A DNA stretch of 64,000 nt from UBA1738 sp045655325 (GCA_045655325.1 JAZOOY010000020.1:26049-90048), one strand, 5' to 3'. Shown: positions 26,151 to 34,425, counted from the first letter of the stretch. The notes: generated by a model not told the origin, from the letters alone. Made by a program: numbers and translations.

Positions 26151-27067
26151 GAAAGATACCGTTAATTGTTATAGCAGGGCCAACGGCGTCGGGAAAAACT
26201 GCCCTTTCGGTGGATATCGCAAAGGCTGTTGGTGGCGAAATTGTTTCGGCGGACAGTATGCAGATTTATAAGTATATGAATATCGGAACGGCAAAGCCAA
26301 CGGAGGAAGAAAAGCAAGGAATACCTCATCATATAATGGACTTTTTGGAACCATCGGTAAACTTTTCCGTTGCCGATTACTGCCAGATGGCAGGTGAAAT
26401 CATCCGTGACATAGATTCTCGTGGAAAAATCCCTGTAATCGTTGGCGGAACAGGACTTTATATTGATTCTTTGGTGAACGGCGTGGACTTCGGTGAAGAA
26501 CAAGGCGACGAGAGGATTCGTGAAGAACTTACTGAACTTGCGGAAAAAGAGGGGAATGAAGCTGTTCACAAAATTTTAGCGGAGATTGACCCTGAAACTG
26601 CTGAAAAATATCACCCGAATAATTTAAGACGAATTATCCGTGCCATTGAAGTTTATAAAACTCAGGGAAAGACGGTATCCCAAAAGGAAAAGGAAGAGAA
26701 GGTATCGCCTTATGATGTGGCGTACTTCTGTATTGACTGGGATAGGGAAGTTCTTTATGACAGGATAAACAGGCGTGTGGATATTATGGTGGAAGATGGC
26801 TTGATAGAAGAAGTTAAGAGCCTTTTGGAAAGGGACATTGACCCCAAGTGTACAGCAATGCAAAGCATCGGCTATAAGGAGTTTTATGGCTACCTAAATG
26901 GGGATAGCACTTTGGAGGAAGCCCTTGATACCATAAAGCAAAGTTCGCGCCGTTATGCAAAACGCCAATTGACTTGGTTCCGCAGGAATAAGGATATTCA
27001 TTGGCTCAAGCCTGAAACGGCATTTAATGATGCAATGGGTGTTATAAGAGAAAAATTTGGAATTTAA
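26147..27067 (+). CDS. miaA: tRNA dimethylallyltransferase MiaA
   Basis: A 306-residue enzyme with P-loop GPTASGKT (residues 9-16), DSMQIYKYMNIGTAKP and GGTGLYIDSL. It transfers dimethylallyl to A37 of tRNAs reading UNN codons; MiaB, the first gene of the string, then methylthiolates the product. Translation is coupled to mutL by a four-base overlap. A terminator follows directly. Confidence 0.97.
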   Translation: MRKIPLIVIAGPTASGKTALSVDIAKAVGGEIVSADSMQIYKYMNIGTAKPTEEEKQGIPHHIMDFLEPSVNFSVADYCQMAGEIIRDIDSRGKIPVIVGGTGLYIDSLVNGVDFGEEQGDERIREELTELAEKEGNEAVHKILAEIDPETAEKYHPNNLRRIIRAIEVYKTQGKTVSQKEKEEKVSPYDVAYFCIDWDREVLYDRINRRVDIMVEDGLIEEVKSLLERDIDPKCTAMQSIGYKEFYGYLNGDSTLEEALDTIKQSSRRYAKRQLTWFRRNKDIHWLKPETAFNDAMGVIREKFGI

Positions 27068-27097
27068 AAGAGATGCTAAAAAGCATCTCTTTTTTTG
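27068..27097 (+). terminator. Terminator of the miaB-miaA operon
   Basis: Stem agagatgct/agcatctct, four-A loop, seven T; the stem starts at the miaA stop. Confidence 0.92.
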
Positions 27098-27103
27098 TAA
27101 TAT

Positions 27104-27311
27104 TTAGTGAAATATCAACTTTGTTGATGTGAAATAATTTGCGGTTCGTCGGGGACGCCGAACCCTAAAAGCAAATTGTGAAATATTTTGCTGACGCAAA
27201 ATGTGAAATGAAATAAATCCACACGCCGCAGGCGTATTTCACATTGCGTAGCAATATTTCACGCACGTAGTGCATTTCACAAATCCTTTAGGATTTATTT
27301 CGTTGAAAAAA
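27104..27311 (-). repeat. Modular hairpin element, copy A
   Basis: About 208 bp made of seven short hairpins separated by a constant 7-mer: GTGAAAT at 27107, 27129, 27178 and 27203, and ATTTCAC at 27236, 27256 and 27274. An 11-bp outer stem, gaaataaatcc (27210-27220) with ggatttatttc (27291-27301), encloses three of the hairpins. Copy B at 34195-34375 is the same element in opposite orientation. Copy A carries an extra nested hairpin, ggttcg/cgaacc (27143-27164), in one module. The element begins just after the miaA terminator and ends in the A-tract of the tRNA-operon terminator. It has no ORF. Confidence 0.85.
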
Positions 27312-27336
27312 GCACCGACATTGTCGATGCTTTTTT
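27306..27336 (-). terminator. Terminator of the tRNA operon
   Basis: Minus-strand stem gcatcgac/gtcggtgc (one U-G pair, which would be a mismatch on the other strand), three-base loop, six U. Confidence 0.88.
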
Positions 27337-27337
27337 C

Positions 27338-27422
27338 TGGTGGGAGAGGATGGATTCGAACCATCGAAGTCGTAGACAACAGATTTACAGTCTGCCCCCT
27401 TTGGCCACTCGGGAACTCTCCC
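27338..27422 (-). tRNA. tRNA-Tyr (GTA)
   Basis: Acceptor GGGAGAG pairs with CTCTCCC, encoded CCA end, long variable arm, anticodon loop ctGTAaa. Last tRNA of the four-gene operon, six bases before its terminator stem region. Confidence 0.96.
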
Positions 27423-27430
27423 ATATATAA

Positions 27431-27451
27431 GGGCAAGCAAAACGCTTGCCC
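27431..27451 (-). other. Hairpin spacer between tRNA-Thr and tRNA-Tyr
   Basis: Stem gggcaagc/gcttgccc, five-base loop, weak T-tract (aaacagg on the plus strand side). Probably a processing or partial termination stem within the operon. Confidence 0.5.
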
Positions 27452-27455
27452 TGTT

Positions 27456-27531
27456 TGGAGCTGGTGATGGGACTCGAACCCGCGACCTGCTGATTACAAA
27501 TCAGCTGCTCTACCAATTGAGCTACACCAGC
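27456..27531 (-). tRNA. tRNA-Thr (TGT)
   Basis: Acceptor GCTGGTG/CACCAGC, encoded CCA, D-loop with GG, anticodon loop ttTGTaa, T-arm GGTTCGAGTCC. Confidence 0.96.
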
Positions 27532-27536
27532 ATACA

Positions 27537-27612
27537 TGGTGGGAGTTACAGGGCTCGAACCTGTGACATCCTGCTTGTAAGGCAGACGCTCTCCCAGCTG
27601 AGCTATACTCCC
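27537..27612 (-). tRNA. tRNA-Val (TAC)
   Basis: Acceptor GGGAGTA/TAACTCCC-type pairing, encoded CCA, anticodon loop ctTACaa, T-arm GGTTCGAGCCC. Confidence 0.96.
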
Positions 27613-27629
27613 ATTTCTTAAAAAAAGTC

Positions 27630-27706
27630 TGGTCGGGATGACAGGATTCGAACCTGCGGCCCTCTGGTCCCAAACCAGATGCGCTACCAAACTGCGCTAC
27701 ATCCCG
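27630..27706 (-). tRNA. tRNA-Pro (TGG)
   Basis: Acceptor CGGGATG/CATCCCG, encoded CCA, anticodon loop ttTGGga, T-arm GGTTCGAATCC. First tRNA of the operon. Confidence 0.96.
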
Positions 27707-27745
27707 ATCTCTCGGTATCACTGTCATACTGTCAGCGACCTGTAT

Positions 27746-27774
27746 ATAATAACACATCATAATCAAGAAGTCAA
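27746..27774 (-). promoter_or_regulatory. Promoter of the tRNA Pro-Val-Thr-Tyr operon
   Basis: Minus strand TTGACT, 17-base spacer, TATTAT; about 40 bases upstream of tRNA-Pro. Confidence 0.75.
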
Positions 27775-27879
27775 CACCCAAAAAACGACGTTTAATTCAA
27801 ATTACGGCATAAATACTTCTAAATGCTTTGAAATGCTTTAAATTCCTATATTTTTCATATTTTTTTAAAAGTTTTTTTG

Positions 27880-27908
27880 TTGACGAAATACCACAAATAT
27901 TATATAAT
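27880..27908 (+). promoter_or_regulatory. Promoter of hydE
   Basis: TTGACG, 17-base spacer, TATAAT, 26 bases before the start codon. Confidence 0.82.
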
Positions 27909-27934
27909 ATTTATAGGAAAGGTAAGAGCAAAAT

Positions 27935-28981
27935 ATGAGAAACAAGGACTTGATTTTAAAATTAAATAAAGAAAAATGTCTTAGCAAAAGTGAGTGGATA
28001 AGCCTTTTTGAAACAGCAGATGATGAAGACAGAAGCTATGCACGTGAGCTTGCTAGGGAAACTGCAAAAGGGCAGTTTGGAAACAAGATTTATATGCGTG
28101 GACTCATTGAGATTTCAAATATCTGTAAAAACGATTGTCTTTACTGCGGAATAAGAAAGTCAAACTCTTGTGTATCCCGCTATCGTATGACAAAGGACGA
28201 TATTTTTGAGTGCTGTGCCATTGGATATGAGAAAGGTTTTCGCACCTTTGTTCTGCAAGGCGGTGAAGATGGGCACTTTAATGATGACGTTATGACAGAT
28301 ATTGTGTCCGGTATCAAGGAAAAGTACCCTGATTGCGCAATAACATTGTCCTTGGGTGAAAGGTCACGTGTAAGCTATGAAAAGCTATATAAGGCAGGTG
28401 CCGACAGATACCTGCTTCGCCACGAAACCGCTACAAAAGAGCATTACGAAAAGTTGCACCCTGAAAATTTATCATTTGATAACAGGATGGAATGCCTTAA
28501 AAATCTTAAGGAAATTGGTTTTCAGACAGGTTGTGGCATGATGATTGGCTCACCGTATCAGACTGCGGAAAATTTGGCAGACGATATGCTATTTTTAAAA
28601 GAATTCAAACCGCACATGATAGGCATAGGACCATTTTTACCGGCGGAAAATACGCCTTTTGAAAAGGAAAAGGCGGGAAGTTTGGAGCAAACACTTTTTG
28701 TGCTGAGTTTAGTCAGGATCATGCTACCGAATGTACTGCTTCCTGCAACGACGGCACTTGGAACACTTGCAAAGGATGGACGCCAAAGAGCGATTTTATC
28801 CGGCGCAAACGTTATGATGCCCAACATTTCTCCGACCGAGAACAGAAAAAACTACTCACTTTATAACGATAAAATCGGAACAGGTGAGAGTGCCGAAAAA
28901 AGCGTGGAAAATGTGACAAATTCCCTAAAAGAGATAGGCTACGAGCCGACAGTTTCCCGTGGAGATTATAAAGAGAACTAA
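27935..28981 (+). CDS. hydE: [FeFe]-hydrogenase H-cluster radical SAM maturase HydE
   Basis: A 348-residue radical-SAM enzyme. The cluster motif is CKNDCLYC within IEISNICKNDCLYCGIRKSN (about residues 63-82), the standard HydE context, followed by FVLQGGEDGHF and RYLLRHETA. HydE, with HydG and HydF, builds the diiron subcluster of [FeFe]-hydrogenase, so the organism should evolve hydrogen by fermentation. HydF, HydG and the hydrogenase are not in the window; hydE stands alone with its own promoter and terminator. BioB and PylB are distant relatives, but motif context favours HydE. Confidence 0.92.
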   Translation: MRNKDLILKLNKEKCLSKSEWISLFETADDEDRSYARELARETAKGQFGNKIYMRGLIEISNICKNDCLYCGIRKSNSCVSRYRMTKDDIFECCAIGYEKGFRTFVLQGGEDGHFNDDVMTDIVSGIKEKYPDCAITLSLGERSRVSYEKLYKAGADRYLLRHETATKEHYEKLHPENLSFDNRMECLKNLKEIGFQTGCGMMIGSPYQTAENLADDMLFLKEFKPHMIGIGPFLPAENTPFEKEKAGSLEQTLFVLSLVRIMLPNVLLPATTALGTLAKDGRQRAILSGANVMMPNISPTENRKNYSLYNDKIGTGESAEKSVENVTNSLKEIGYEPTVSRGDYKEN

Positions 28982-29011
28982 AAAAAGAGGGTTTTAATCC
29001 CTCTTTTTTTG
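28981..29011. terminator. Bidirectional terminator between hydE and holA
   Basis: Stem aaaaaagaggg/ccctctttttt with a seven-base loop; T-tracts on both strands. Confidence 0.9.
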
Positions 29012-30016
29012 TTTGTTCAAACATTCAAAAATATACTGTATAAGTGCTGTCCATTCATCAACCTTGCCTAGCTTTATATTCAAGTCGCATTCGGAAGCAT
29101 TGCAGATTCTGTCTTCCAAAAATTCCGCTGAAAAGTTTTTTGCGCCGTCTATATATTTCTTTGCAATAAATGGTGCAACCTTAAGTCTGCTTGCCACCAC
29201 GTCATACGACATGCCTTCATCCAATAAAAGCTTTGAGTAAAGCATTTTATCGAAAGCGGAGAAAAGGAGATAAAGCACGTTAAATGCGGATTCCTTGTTC
29301 TCTTTCATTTGCATAATGATGGACATAACCTTGTCGCCGTTTCCTTGCATAAGTCCGTCGGTAATGTCAAAAACCACAATGGAAAGAGGCTTTGAAACAA
29401 CCTTGTCAATGTCGCTTTTATATATTTCGTCGTCGCAGTAATCCAAAAGCTTTGAAAGCTCGTTCTTCACATTTGCGATACCCGGGTCACACATAGCCAC
29501 AAGGTAGTCGGCAGCATCCTTTGAAATCTTCTTGCCACCTTTTTGCGATTCGCGAACAACCCAGGCGGAAACCTCGTAGTCCTTCATATAGGAAAATTCA
29601 ACTGCAAGACCATGTTTTATAACGGCTTTGTAAAGGGCATTACGCTTATCCACTTCCTGCTCGTCAAAAATCAGCAGAACATAATCTGGGATATCCGCAA
29701 GACGCTTGAGCCAGAAATCTTTAACTTCTTCGTTGGCTTTTTTGAAAAGACCACTGTTTTTTATGACTACAAGCTTTTTGTCTGACATCATAGGGAATGA
29801 GTCCAAGGCGTCATCAACCCTGTCGGAAACCGCATCTTTTGCATCTAAAAAGATATAGTTAAAATCCGCAAATCCGCCGTCTGGCACAAAGGATTTCATT
29901 TTTTCAAGATACATATCCTTGACGAAAACTTCCTCGCCAAAAAACAGGTACAAATTACCTGTATCGCCCGATTTAATCTGTTGTTTCAGGGTAAGGAAGC
30001 TGTCTTCTTTTGCCAT
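28994..30016 (-). CDS. holA: DNA polymerase III delta subunit
   Basis: A 340-residue clamp-loader subunit. The N-terminus NLYLFFGEEVFVKDMYLEKM is typical, as is the C-terminal stretch LRVAP-like SRLKVAPFIAKKYIDGAKNF. Delta opens the beta clamp during loading. A start two codons upstream (30022) overlaps the comEC stop directly, but the GAGGAG site is then too close; the ATG at 30016 has seven-base spacing. comEC-holA adjacency is widespread in Firmicutes. Confidence 0.9.
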   Translation of the reverse strand: MAKEDSFLTLKQQIKSGDTGNLYLFFGEEVFVKDMYLEKMKSFVPDGGFADFNYIFLDAKDAVSDRVDDALDSFPMMSDKKLVVIKNSGLFKKANEEVKDFWLKRLADIPDYVLLIFDEQEVDKRNALYKAVIKHGLAVEFSYMKDYEVSAWVVRESQKGGKKISKDAADYLVAMCDPGIANVKNELSKLLDYCDDEIYKSDIDKVVSKPLSIVVFDITDGLMQGNGDKVMSIIMQMKENKESAFNVLYLLFSAFDKMLYSKLLLDEGMSYDVVASRLKVAPFIAKKYIDGAKNFSAEFLEDRICNASECDLNIKLGKVDEWTALIQYIFECLNKQKKRD

Positions 30017-30018
30017 TT

Positions 30019-32337
30019 TCATTCTCCTCTCAGGGTTTTATAAGTAAAAGTTCCGTCTTTTTTAACCTTAAATCGTATGTCGCCCAGCTTATCGGTGCGA
30101 AGAACTTTAGCATCGCAGGATTTTAAGCGGTAAAGGACTTCGGGTGACGGATGGTTGTAAGAATTATTTTCGCCAACGCTGATTACGGCGTATTGTGGGC
30201 TTGTATGCTCCAAAAATTCTTTTGAACTTGACGTTTTTGAGCCGTGATGGGCAACTTTTAAAAGGTCCACATCTTCGGGATATGCGCCTGTAACATCATC
30301 GTTAGAGTCACCTGTGAAAAGTGCAGAAAAGTCACCATAAGTCACGTGTGCCACCAAAGATGTGCCATTTAAGTCATTAGACTTTAACTGCGCAATATCA
30401 GGTGCTAAAAAGGTGATTTTAAGGCCTGACTCAAAAATTATTTCGTCAGAGCCAGACAAGTATTCAATGGTTATGCCTTTGTTTTCTGCTATTTCACAAA
30501 GCTTTTCGTGATAATCATTGGCATTTGTGGCATAAGGCATAACAATAGTTTTTATTTTAAGATTTTCCGCAGCGGCAACAATTCCTTCCACGTGGTCCTT
30601 GTGGGTATGGGAAGCAATTGCCACATCAATGTCGGTAAAACCGTGGGACGTCAGGTACGGAAGATATACACGCTCGCCGATGTTGTAATCGGAAGTATAG
30701 TCCGCTGAACCACCACCGTCAATAAGGACGGTTTCGCCACGGGAAGTGCGAAGCACAGCGCCGTCGCCCTGACCCACATTCACGAAATATATAGAAAGTG
30801 TGTTGTAGTCATAAGTAAGTACCGATGAGAACATAATTCCCAAGGCCACAGTAAGAATCACCGCAGTTTTTGGCGTCTTAAATTTATGGTTTATAAACCT
30901 CAAAAATACCCACCACAAAAGATAAAAGCCGATTATCTCCCAAAGCTGTGGCGTTCTTGCCGTAAGGTAATAGGCAGGTAATTTTTCAGCAAGGTATGGT
31001 AGCTTTGCCATAACTGTTATGATTTTGTCCACAATGGGAAATAGAATCGGTGATGCACCGAATAGTCCAAGGGACAAAAGCATAAATGGTGATATTATTA
31101 GCACAAACATTATGGCAGGCATCAGCAATGTGGTAAATAAGGTGGCATATACAGAAAATCCGCCAAATAGATATGCGCTAATAGGCAGTGCGCCAACAAG
31201 GTATATTATCCACAAGCTCAAAAGTTTTGTAAAGAACTTTTTATACGGTACGTTGTGCTTGCTTAAAGTGTGGTAAAGTCTTTCGTATAACGGTGTATAT
31301 GAAATGCATACAAGCACCGATGATGTTACAGACATAACAAATCCCGAATTAAAGCATAATAGCGGGTCAATTACAGTTATGGCAAGCACGATTTTGGATA
31401 GTATATCAAGCTTGTTTGCAAACCCGAAAATCTGTTTTCTTAAAACTAGAAAAACGCATAGCATTGCGGCTTTTATTATAGTCGGCGATGTGCTGTTAAA
31501 AAGTCCATACAGCAAAACCAGTACCACAACAAGTGAGTCACGGTGCTTTTTGCCAAAGGGCAGAAGCCCTACTAATAAGAATATCAGGGAAATATGTATA
31601 AATGGTGTGTAAAGTGACCTATAAATCCCTGTTTTTATCAATATATCAAGGTAATCTCGTGAAAATCCGCCTTTATTACCTGTAACAATGGCTTTTAAGA
31701 ATGCGGAATTAACACCATCAAAATGGGTGTTTATAATACCATCTGCAATACCGCGCACTTTTCCTGCTAAAAATTCGGGCAAAAGGGAAAGAGCCATACC
31801 TGTTTGACGGATTTCCCGGGCAGTAAGTCGTGCTAAAATTCCTTTGCCTTTATAGTATAGGGAAAAGTCAAACTCATTCTCGTTGTCTATTCCTTCTAAT
31901 TCGCCAAGAAATCCTGACGCCGCAACCTTTGCACCAAAAGGGAAGTACTCTTTGGTATTTAGAATTATCTTTTGGTTTGTTTTAACCGTCGTGTCCTGAT
32001 AGGTCACCGAATCAAGTTTCAGGGTGTATCGGTTTTTGTATTCGTTTTCAGTTGTATGCGCTGAAGAATATATGACACCCGATACAGTAACGTATTTTTC
32101 AGGGAATTCATATAAAAGTTTGTTTTGCGTTTCATCAAAGTAACGATATGAGCCAAACAAAAGCACAAATGAAAGGATAAAAACGCTCCATTTTACCTTT
32201 CGCTTAATAACCGACAGTATCACCGCCACAACAAATACAAAAAGTGCCGAAAATAGTGTGGCGGATATATCAAACATTTTGGAAATAACTATGCCGAGAA
32301 TATAGAAAATGCAAATAATCATATACTCAGAAAACAT
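30019..32337 (-). CDS. comEC: DNA internalisation-related competence protein ComEC/Rec2
   Basis: A 772-residue membrane protein: hydrophobic N-terminal segments, an OB-like DUF4131 region (about 80-170), the Competence channel domain with about eight helices (about 200-500), and a C-terminal metallo-beta-lactamase domain with ASHTHKDHVEG (about 575-585) and HHGSKTSSS, thought to be a nuclease. It forms the channel for DNA uptake. The ATG at 32337 follows GGAGGAG; a GTG six codons upstream has none. comEA is not in the window. Confidence 0.93.
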   Translation of the reverse strand: MFSEYMIICIFYILGIVISKMFDISATLFSALFVFVVAVILSVIKRKVKWSVFILSFVLLFGSYRYFDETQNKLLYEFPEKYVTVSGVIYSSAHTTENEYKNRYTLKLDSVTYQDTTVKTNQKIILNTKEYFPFGAKVAASGFLGELEGIDNENEFDFSLYYKGKGILARLTAREIRQTGMALSLLPEFLAGKVRGIADGIINTHFDGVNSAFLKAIVTGNKGGFSRDYLDILIKTGIYRSLYTPFIHISLIFLLVGLLPFGKKHRDSLVVVLVLLYGLFNSTSPTIIKAAMLCVFLVLRKQIFGFANKLDILSKIVLAITVIDPLLCFNSGFVMSVTSSVLVCISYTPLYERLYHTLSKHNVPYKKFFTKLLSLWIIYLVGALPISAYLFGGFSVYATLFTTLLMPAIMFVLIISPFMLLSLGLFGASPILFPIVDKIITVMAKLPYLAEKLPAYYLTARTPQLWEIIGFYLLWWVFLRFINHKFKTPKTAVILTVALGIMFSSVLTYDYNTLSIYFVNVGQGDGAVLRTSRGETVLIDGGGSADYTSDYNIGERVYLPYLTSHGFTDIDVAIASHTHKDHVEGIVAAAENLKIKTIVMPYATNANDYHEKLCEIAENKGITIEYLSGSDEIIFESGLKITFLAPDIAQLKSNDLNGTSLVAHVTYGDFSALFTGDSNDDVTGAYPEDVDLLKVAHHGSKTSSSKEFLEHTSPQYAVISVGENNSYNHPSPEVLYRLKSCDAKVLRTDKLGDIRFKVKKDGTFTYKTLRGE

Positions 32338-32394
32338 ATTACTCCTCCAACGCACATTATAGATTTATTATATCATAAAAGACAAAAAAGTGCA

Positions 32395-32424
32395 AACAAA
32401 AACCGCCTCAAAAATGAGACGGTT
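32395..32424 (-). terminator. Terminator of the NlpC/P60 gene
   Basis: Minus-strand stem aaccgtctca/tgaggcggtt (one U-G pair), four-base loop, then U residues. Confidence 0.85.
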
Positions 32425-32433
32425 AAATTTTAA

Positions 32434-33771
32434 TTATATAACTCGCTTTGCGCCTACATACTTCATATATCCGCAAAGTGATGAAAGTGACTGGTAGCAA
32501 ACACGCTTACCGGTACGTGGCGCATGGATAACCTGGCCATTTCCGGCATAAATTGCAACGTGGGAAATACCGCCACCTCTTGAGAAGAATACAAGGTCTC
32601 CCGGCTGAAGATTTGCCTTAGAAACAGATGTACCGTATCCATACTGTGAGCTTGATGAACGTGCGATTGATACGCCAAGCTTTCTTAGTGAATACTGAAC
32701 AAGACCTGAACAGTCGAATCCTGATGGTGATGTTCCGCCGTAAACATATCGTGTTCCAATGTACTTTGATGCCTGTGCAACAAGTGCAGAACCGCTTGCA
32801 GAACCGCTTACAGCAACGCTCTTAGTCTTGCTGTTGGTTGTTTTTGATGAAAATGCGCCTGCCTTTGGCTCGGTAACCTGTTTTACGTTAGATGTTTTAA
32901 CGTAACCGATTTCGTTTGTGGCATTAACAATAATTTTTGTCCAGTTAGAGCCACCGCTTATAATCTTACAGTTAGCTCCATTTGCAAGTGATGTAAGTGT
33001 TTCACTTTCAGCACTCGGTAAAAGTTTAACTAAAACAGCAGATTCTTTTGTTGTAATCTTTGCGTTCTTTGCAACTGAGAAGATGCGAACGTTTCTTTTT
33101 GCATTAACTTCGGCACGGTTAACCATATCGCCGATAGTGATGTTGTCAGCTGAAACGTAACCGATGTCATAGTTGTCACCAAAGTAAACCTTGTGCCAAC
33201 CGTTGTCAGTTGTTTCAAGAATAACAACCTTTGAGCCTGCACCAACCAAGTCAAGAATCAAAGAATTGCCGTCTGCCATACCGTGAACGTTAGAACTTAC
33301 GTTAACTTTACCGTTCTGGTACATAACGGAAGTAAGAAGAACTTCCTTAACCTTATTGTAGTCAAGTGTTACAAATTCTGACTTAACATAACCCTTGTAT
33401 CCGCCTGTTTCAACCTGGAACCAGTCACGGTCGCAACTTAAAATCTTAACCTGTGTTCCAACGTCCAAAACGTCAAGGATTGTACTTTCTATGTCAGCTG
33501 CGGCACGAAGATTGATGTTGCCGCCTTCCTGTGTTAAAATGTAAGCATCTTTTCCTACAACCTTTAAAAAGTCGTTAGAAAAAAGTGCAAAGTTTTCTGT
33601 TTCGCCCTCACCGTCACCTGGCAAAACTGCAGGAGCGGTAGAGATTACTCTGGTTTCCTGAGTAAGCTTGTTCGCTGTAACTTCTGAGAAGTTTGCCGCC
33701 TGATGGGCTGCAAGCGAACCCACTAACGATACTGCAAATAGTGCAACTATCGTGTGTTTTAAGTTCCTCAT
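32434..33771 (-). CDS. Secreted SH3-NlpC/P60 peptidoglycan hydrolase
   Basis: A 445-residue secreted protein. Signal peptide (about 1-27), then bacterial SH3 repeats (about 73-130, 140-215 and 225-295), a Ser/Thr/Lys-rich linker, and a C-terminal NlpC/P60 domain (about 325-440) with the catalytic Cys in FDCSGLVQYS, first His in SHVAIYAG and third polar residue in HAPRTGK. It should cut the D-Glu-diaminopimelate bond of peptide stems, bound to the wall through the SH3 domains. It is a single gene with a strong promoter. Confidence 0.92.
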   Translation of the reverse strand: MRNLKHTIVALFAVSLVGSLAAHQAANFSEVTANKLTQETRVISTAPAVLPGDGEGETENFALFSNDFLKVVGKDAYILTQEGGNINLRAAADIESTILDVLDVGTQVKILSCDRDWFQVETGGYKGYVKSEFVTLDYNKVKEVLLTSVMYQNGKVNVSSNVHGMADGNSLILDLVGAGSKVVILETTDNGWHKVYFGDNYDIGYVSADNITIGDMVNRAEVNAKRNVRIFSVAKNAKITTKESAVLVKLLPSAESETLTSLANGANCKIISGGSNWTKIIVNATNEIGYVKTSNVKQVTEPKAGAFSSKTTNSKTKSVAVSGSASGSALVAQASKYIGTRYVYGGTSPSGFDCSGLVQYSLRKLGVSIARSSSSQYGYGTSVSKANLQPGDLVFFSRGGGISHVAIYAGNGQVIHAPRTGKRVCYQSLSSLCGYMKYVGAKRVI

Positions 33772-33812
33772 TATAAGCCTCCTAAAAATTGTTTCTAAAA
33801 TGTTACGAAAAT

Positions 33813-33841
33813 ATTATAGCATAAAGAAACCTATTTGTCAA
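33813..33841 (-). promoter_or_regulatory. Promoter of the NlpC/P60 gene
   Basis: Minus strand TTGACA, 17-base spacer, TATAAT with an extended TGC element. Confidence 0.88.
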
Positions 33842-34029
33842 ACTTTTTTAACAATTTTTTAAAATTTAGGACAGTGGGACAAGGGGGAATGGCTTGGTTG
33901 TGCGGTTTTTGATTTAAATAAATATTGTAAAAATTACGATTTTTAATTAAAAATTACGATTTTAAGGCGTAAAATTGTTACAAATTGTAACAAATAAAGG
34001 ATAAAAAATGGATAGGTTTAAAATTTTCG
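33842..34029. other. Intergenic spacer between divergent NlpC/P60 and tRNA-Leu
   Basis: AT-rich, no ORF. It holds a 14-base direct repeat, aaaattacgatttt, at 33930-33943 and 33950-33963, a perfect palindrome TTGTTACAA-A-TTGTAACAA at 33975-33993, and a G-rich stretch aggacagtgggacaaggggg (33868-33887) reminiscent of RAYT-associated motifs. No function can be assigned. Confidence 0.5.
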
Positions 34030-34058
34030 TTGACAAACACGTGAAAATGTTATATAAT
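34030..34058 (+). promoter_or_regulatory. Promoter of tRNA-Leu
   Basis: TTGACA, 17-base spacer, TATAAT, 18 bases upstream of the mature tRNA. Confidence 0.9.
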
Positions 34059-34076
34059 GGTTAGGCAGTTAAATTT

Positions 34077-34163
34077 GCCGCTGTGATGGAATTGGCAGAC
34101 GTGCGAGACTCAAAATCTCGTGGTAGTAATACCGTGTCGGTTCGACCCCGACCAGCGGCACCA
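34077..34163 (+). tRNA. tRNA-Leu (CAA)
   Basis: Class II tRNA: acceptor GCCGCTG/CAGCGGC, encoded CCA, long variable arm, anticodon loop ctCAAaa. A single-gene unit. Confidence 0.96.
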
Positions 34164-34170
34164 GAAAAAA

Positions 34171-34194
34171 GCACTTCTTCGGAAGTGCTTTTTT
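34171..34194 (+). terminator. Terminator of tRNA-Leu
   Basis: Stem gcacttc/gaagtgc with a UUCG loop and six T. The repeat element copy B begins directly after it. Confidence 0.92.
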
Positions 34195-34375
34195 CAACGA
34201 AATAAATCCTTTCTGGATTTGTGAAATGTGCTTCGCACGTGAAATACACCTGCGGTGTGTGAAATATTCGCTACGCGAATATGGATTTATTTCATTTCAC
34301 AGAAAACTTTAGTTTTCTATTTCACAATTTACGTAAGTAAATTATTTCACATCAACGAAGTTGATATTTCACTAA
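34195..34375 (+). repeat. Modular hairpin element, copy B
   Basis: About 181 bp, inverted relative to copy A. GTGAAAT at 34221, 34239 and 34259; ATTTCAC at 34294, 34319, 34344 and 34366. Between them stand the hairpins gtgcttcgcac, acacctgcggtgt, attcgctacgcgaat, agaaaactttagttttct, aatttacgtaagtaaatt and atcaacgaagttgat. Outer stem gaaataaatcc (34199-34209) with ggatttatttc (34283-34293). It lies between the tRNA-Leu terminator and the promoter of the four-helix-bundle gene. Confidence 0.87.
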
Positions 34376-34404
34376 TAGACAAATTGTAAAATTCGTGCTA
34401 TAAT
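34376..34404 (+). promoter_or_regulatory. Promoter of the four-helix-bundle gene
   Basis: TAGACA, 17-base spacer, TATAAT with extended TGC. The -35 box begins at the base after repeat copy B ends. Confidence 0.7.
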
Positions 34405-34425
34405 GCTTTCAAGGAGTTGATATAT

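Noticed and set aside
27104..27311. CRISPR array
   Set aside because: The repeated unit is only 7 bp, changes orientation half-way, and the intervals are palindromes of 11-18 bp (one longer, with a nested hairpin) rather than unique spacers; no cas genes are present.
27385..27781. Open frames across the tRNA cluster giving apparent 95-101 residue proteins
   Set aside because: They translate the four tRNA genes, whose cloverleaf features are clear.
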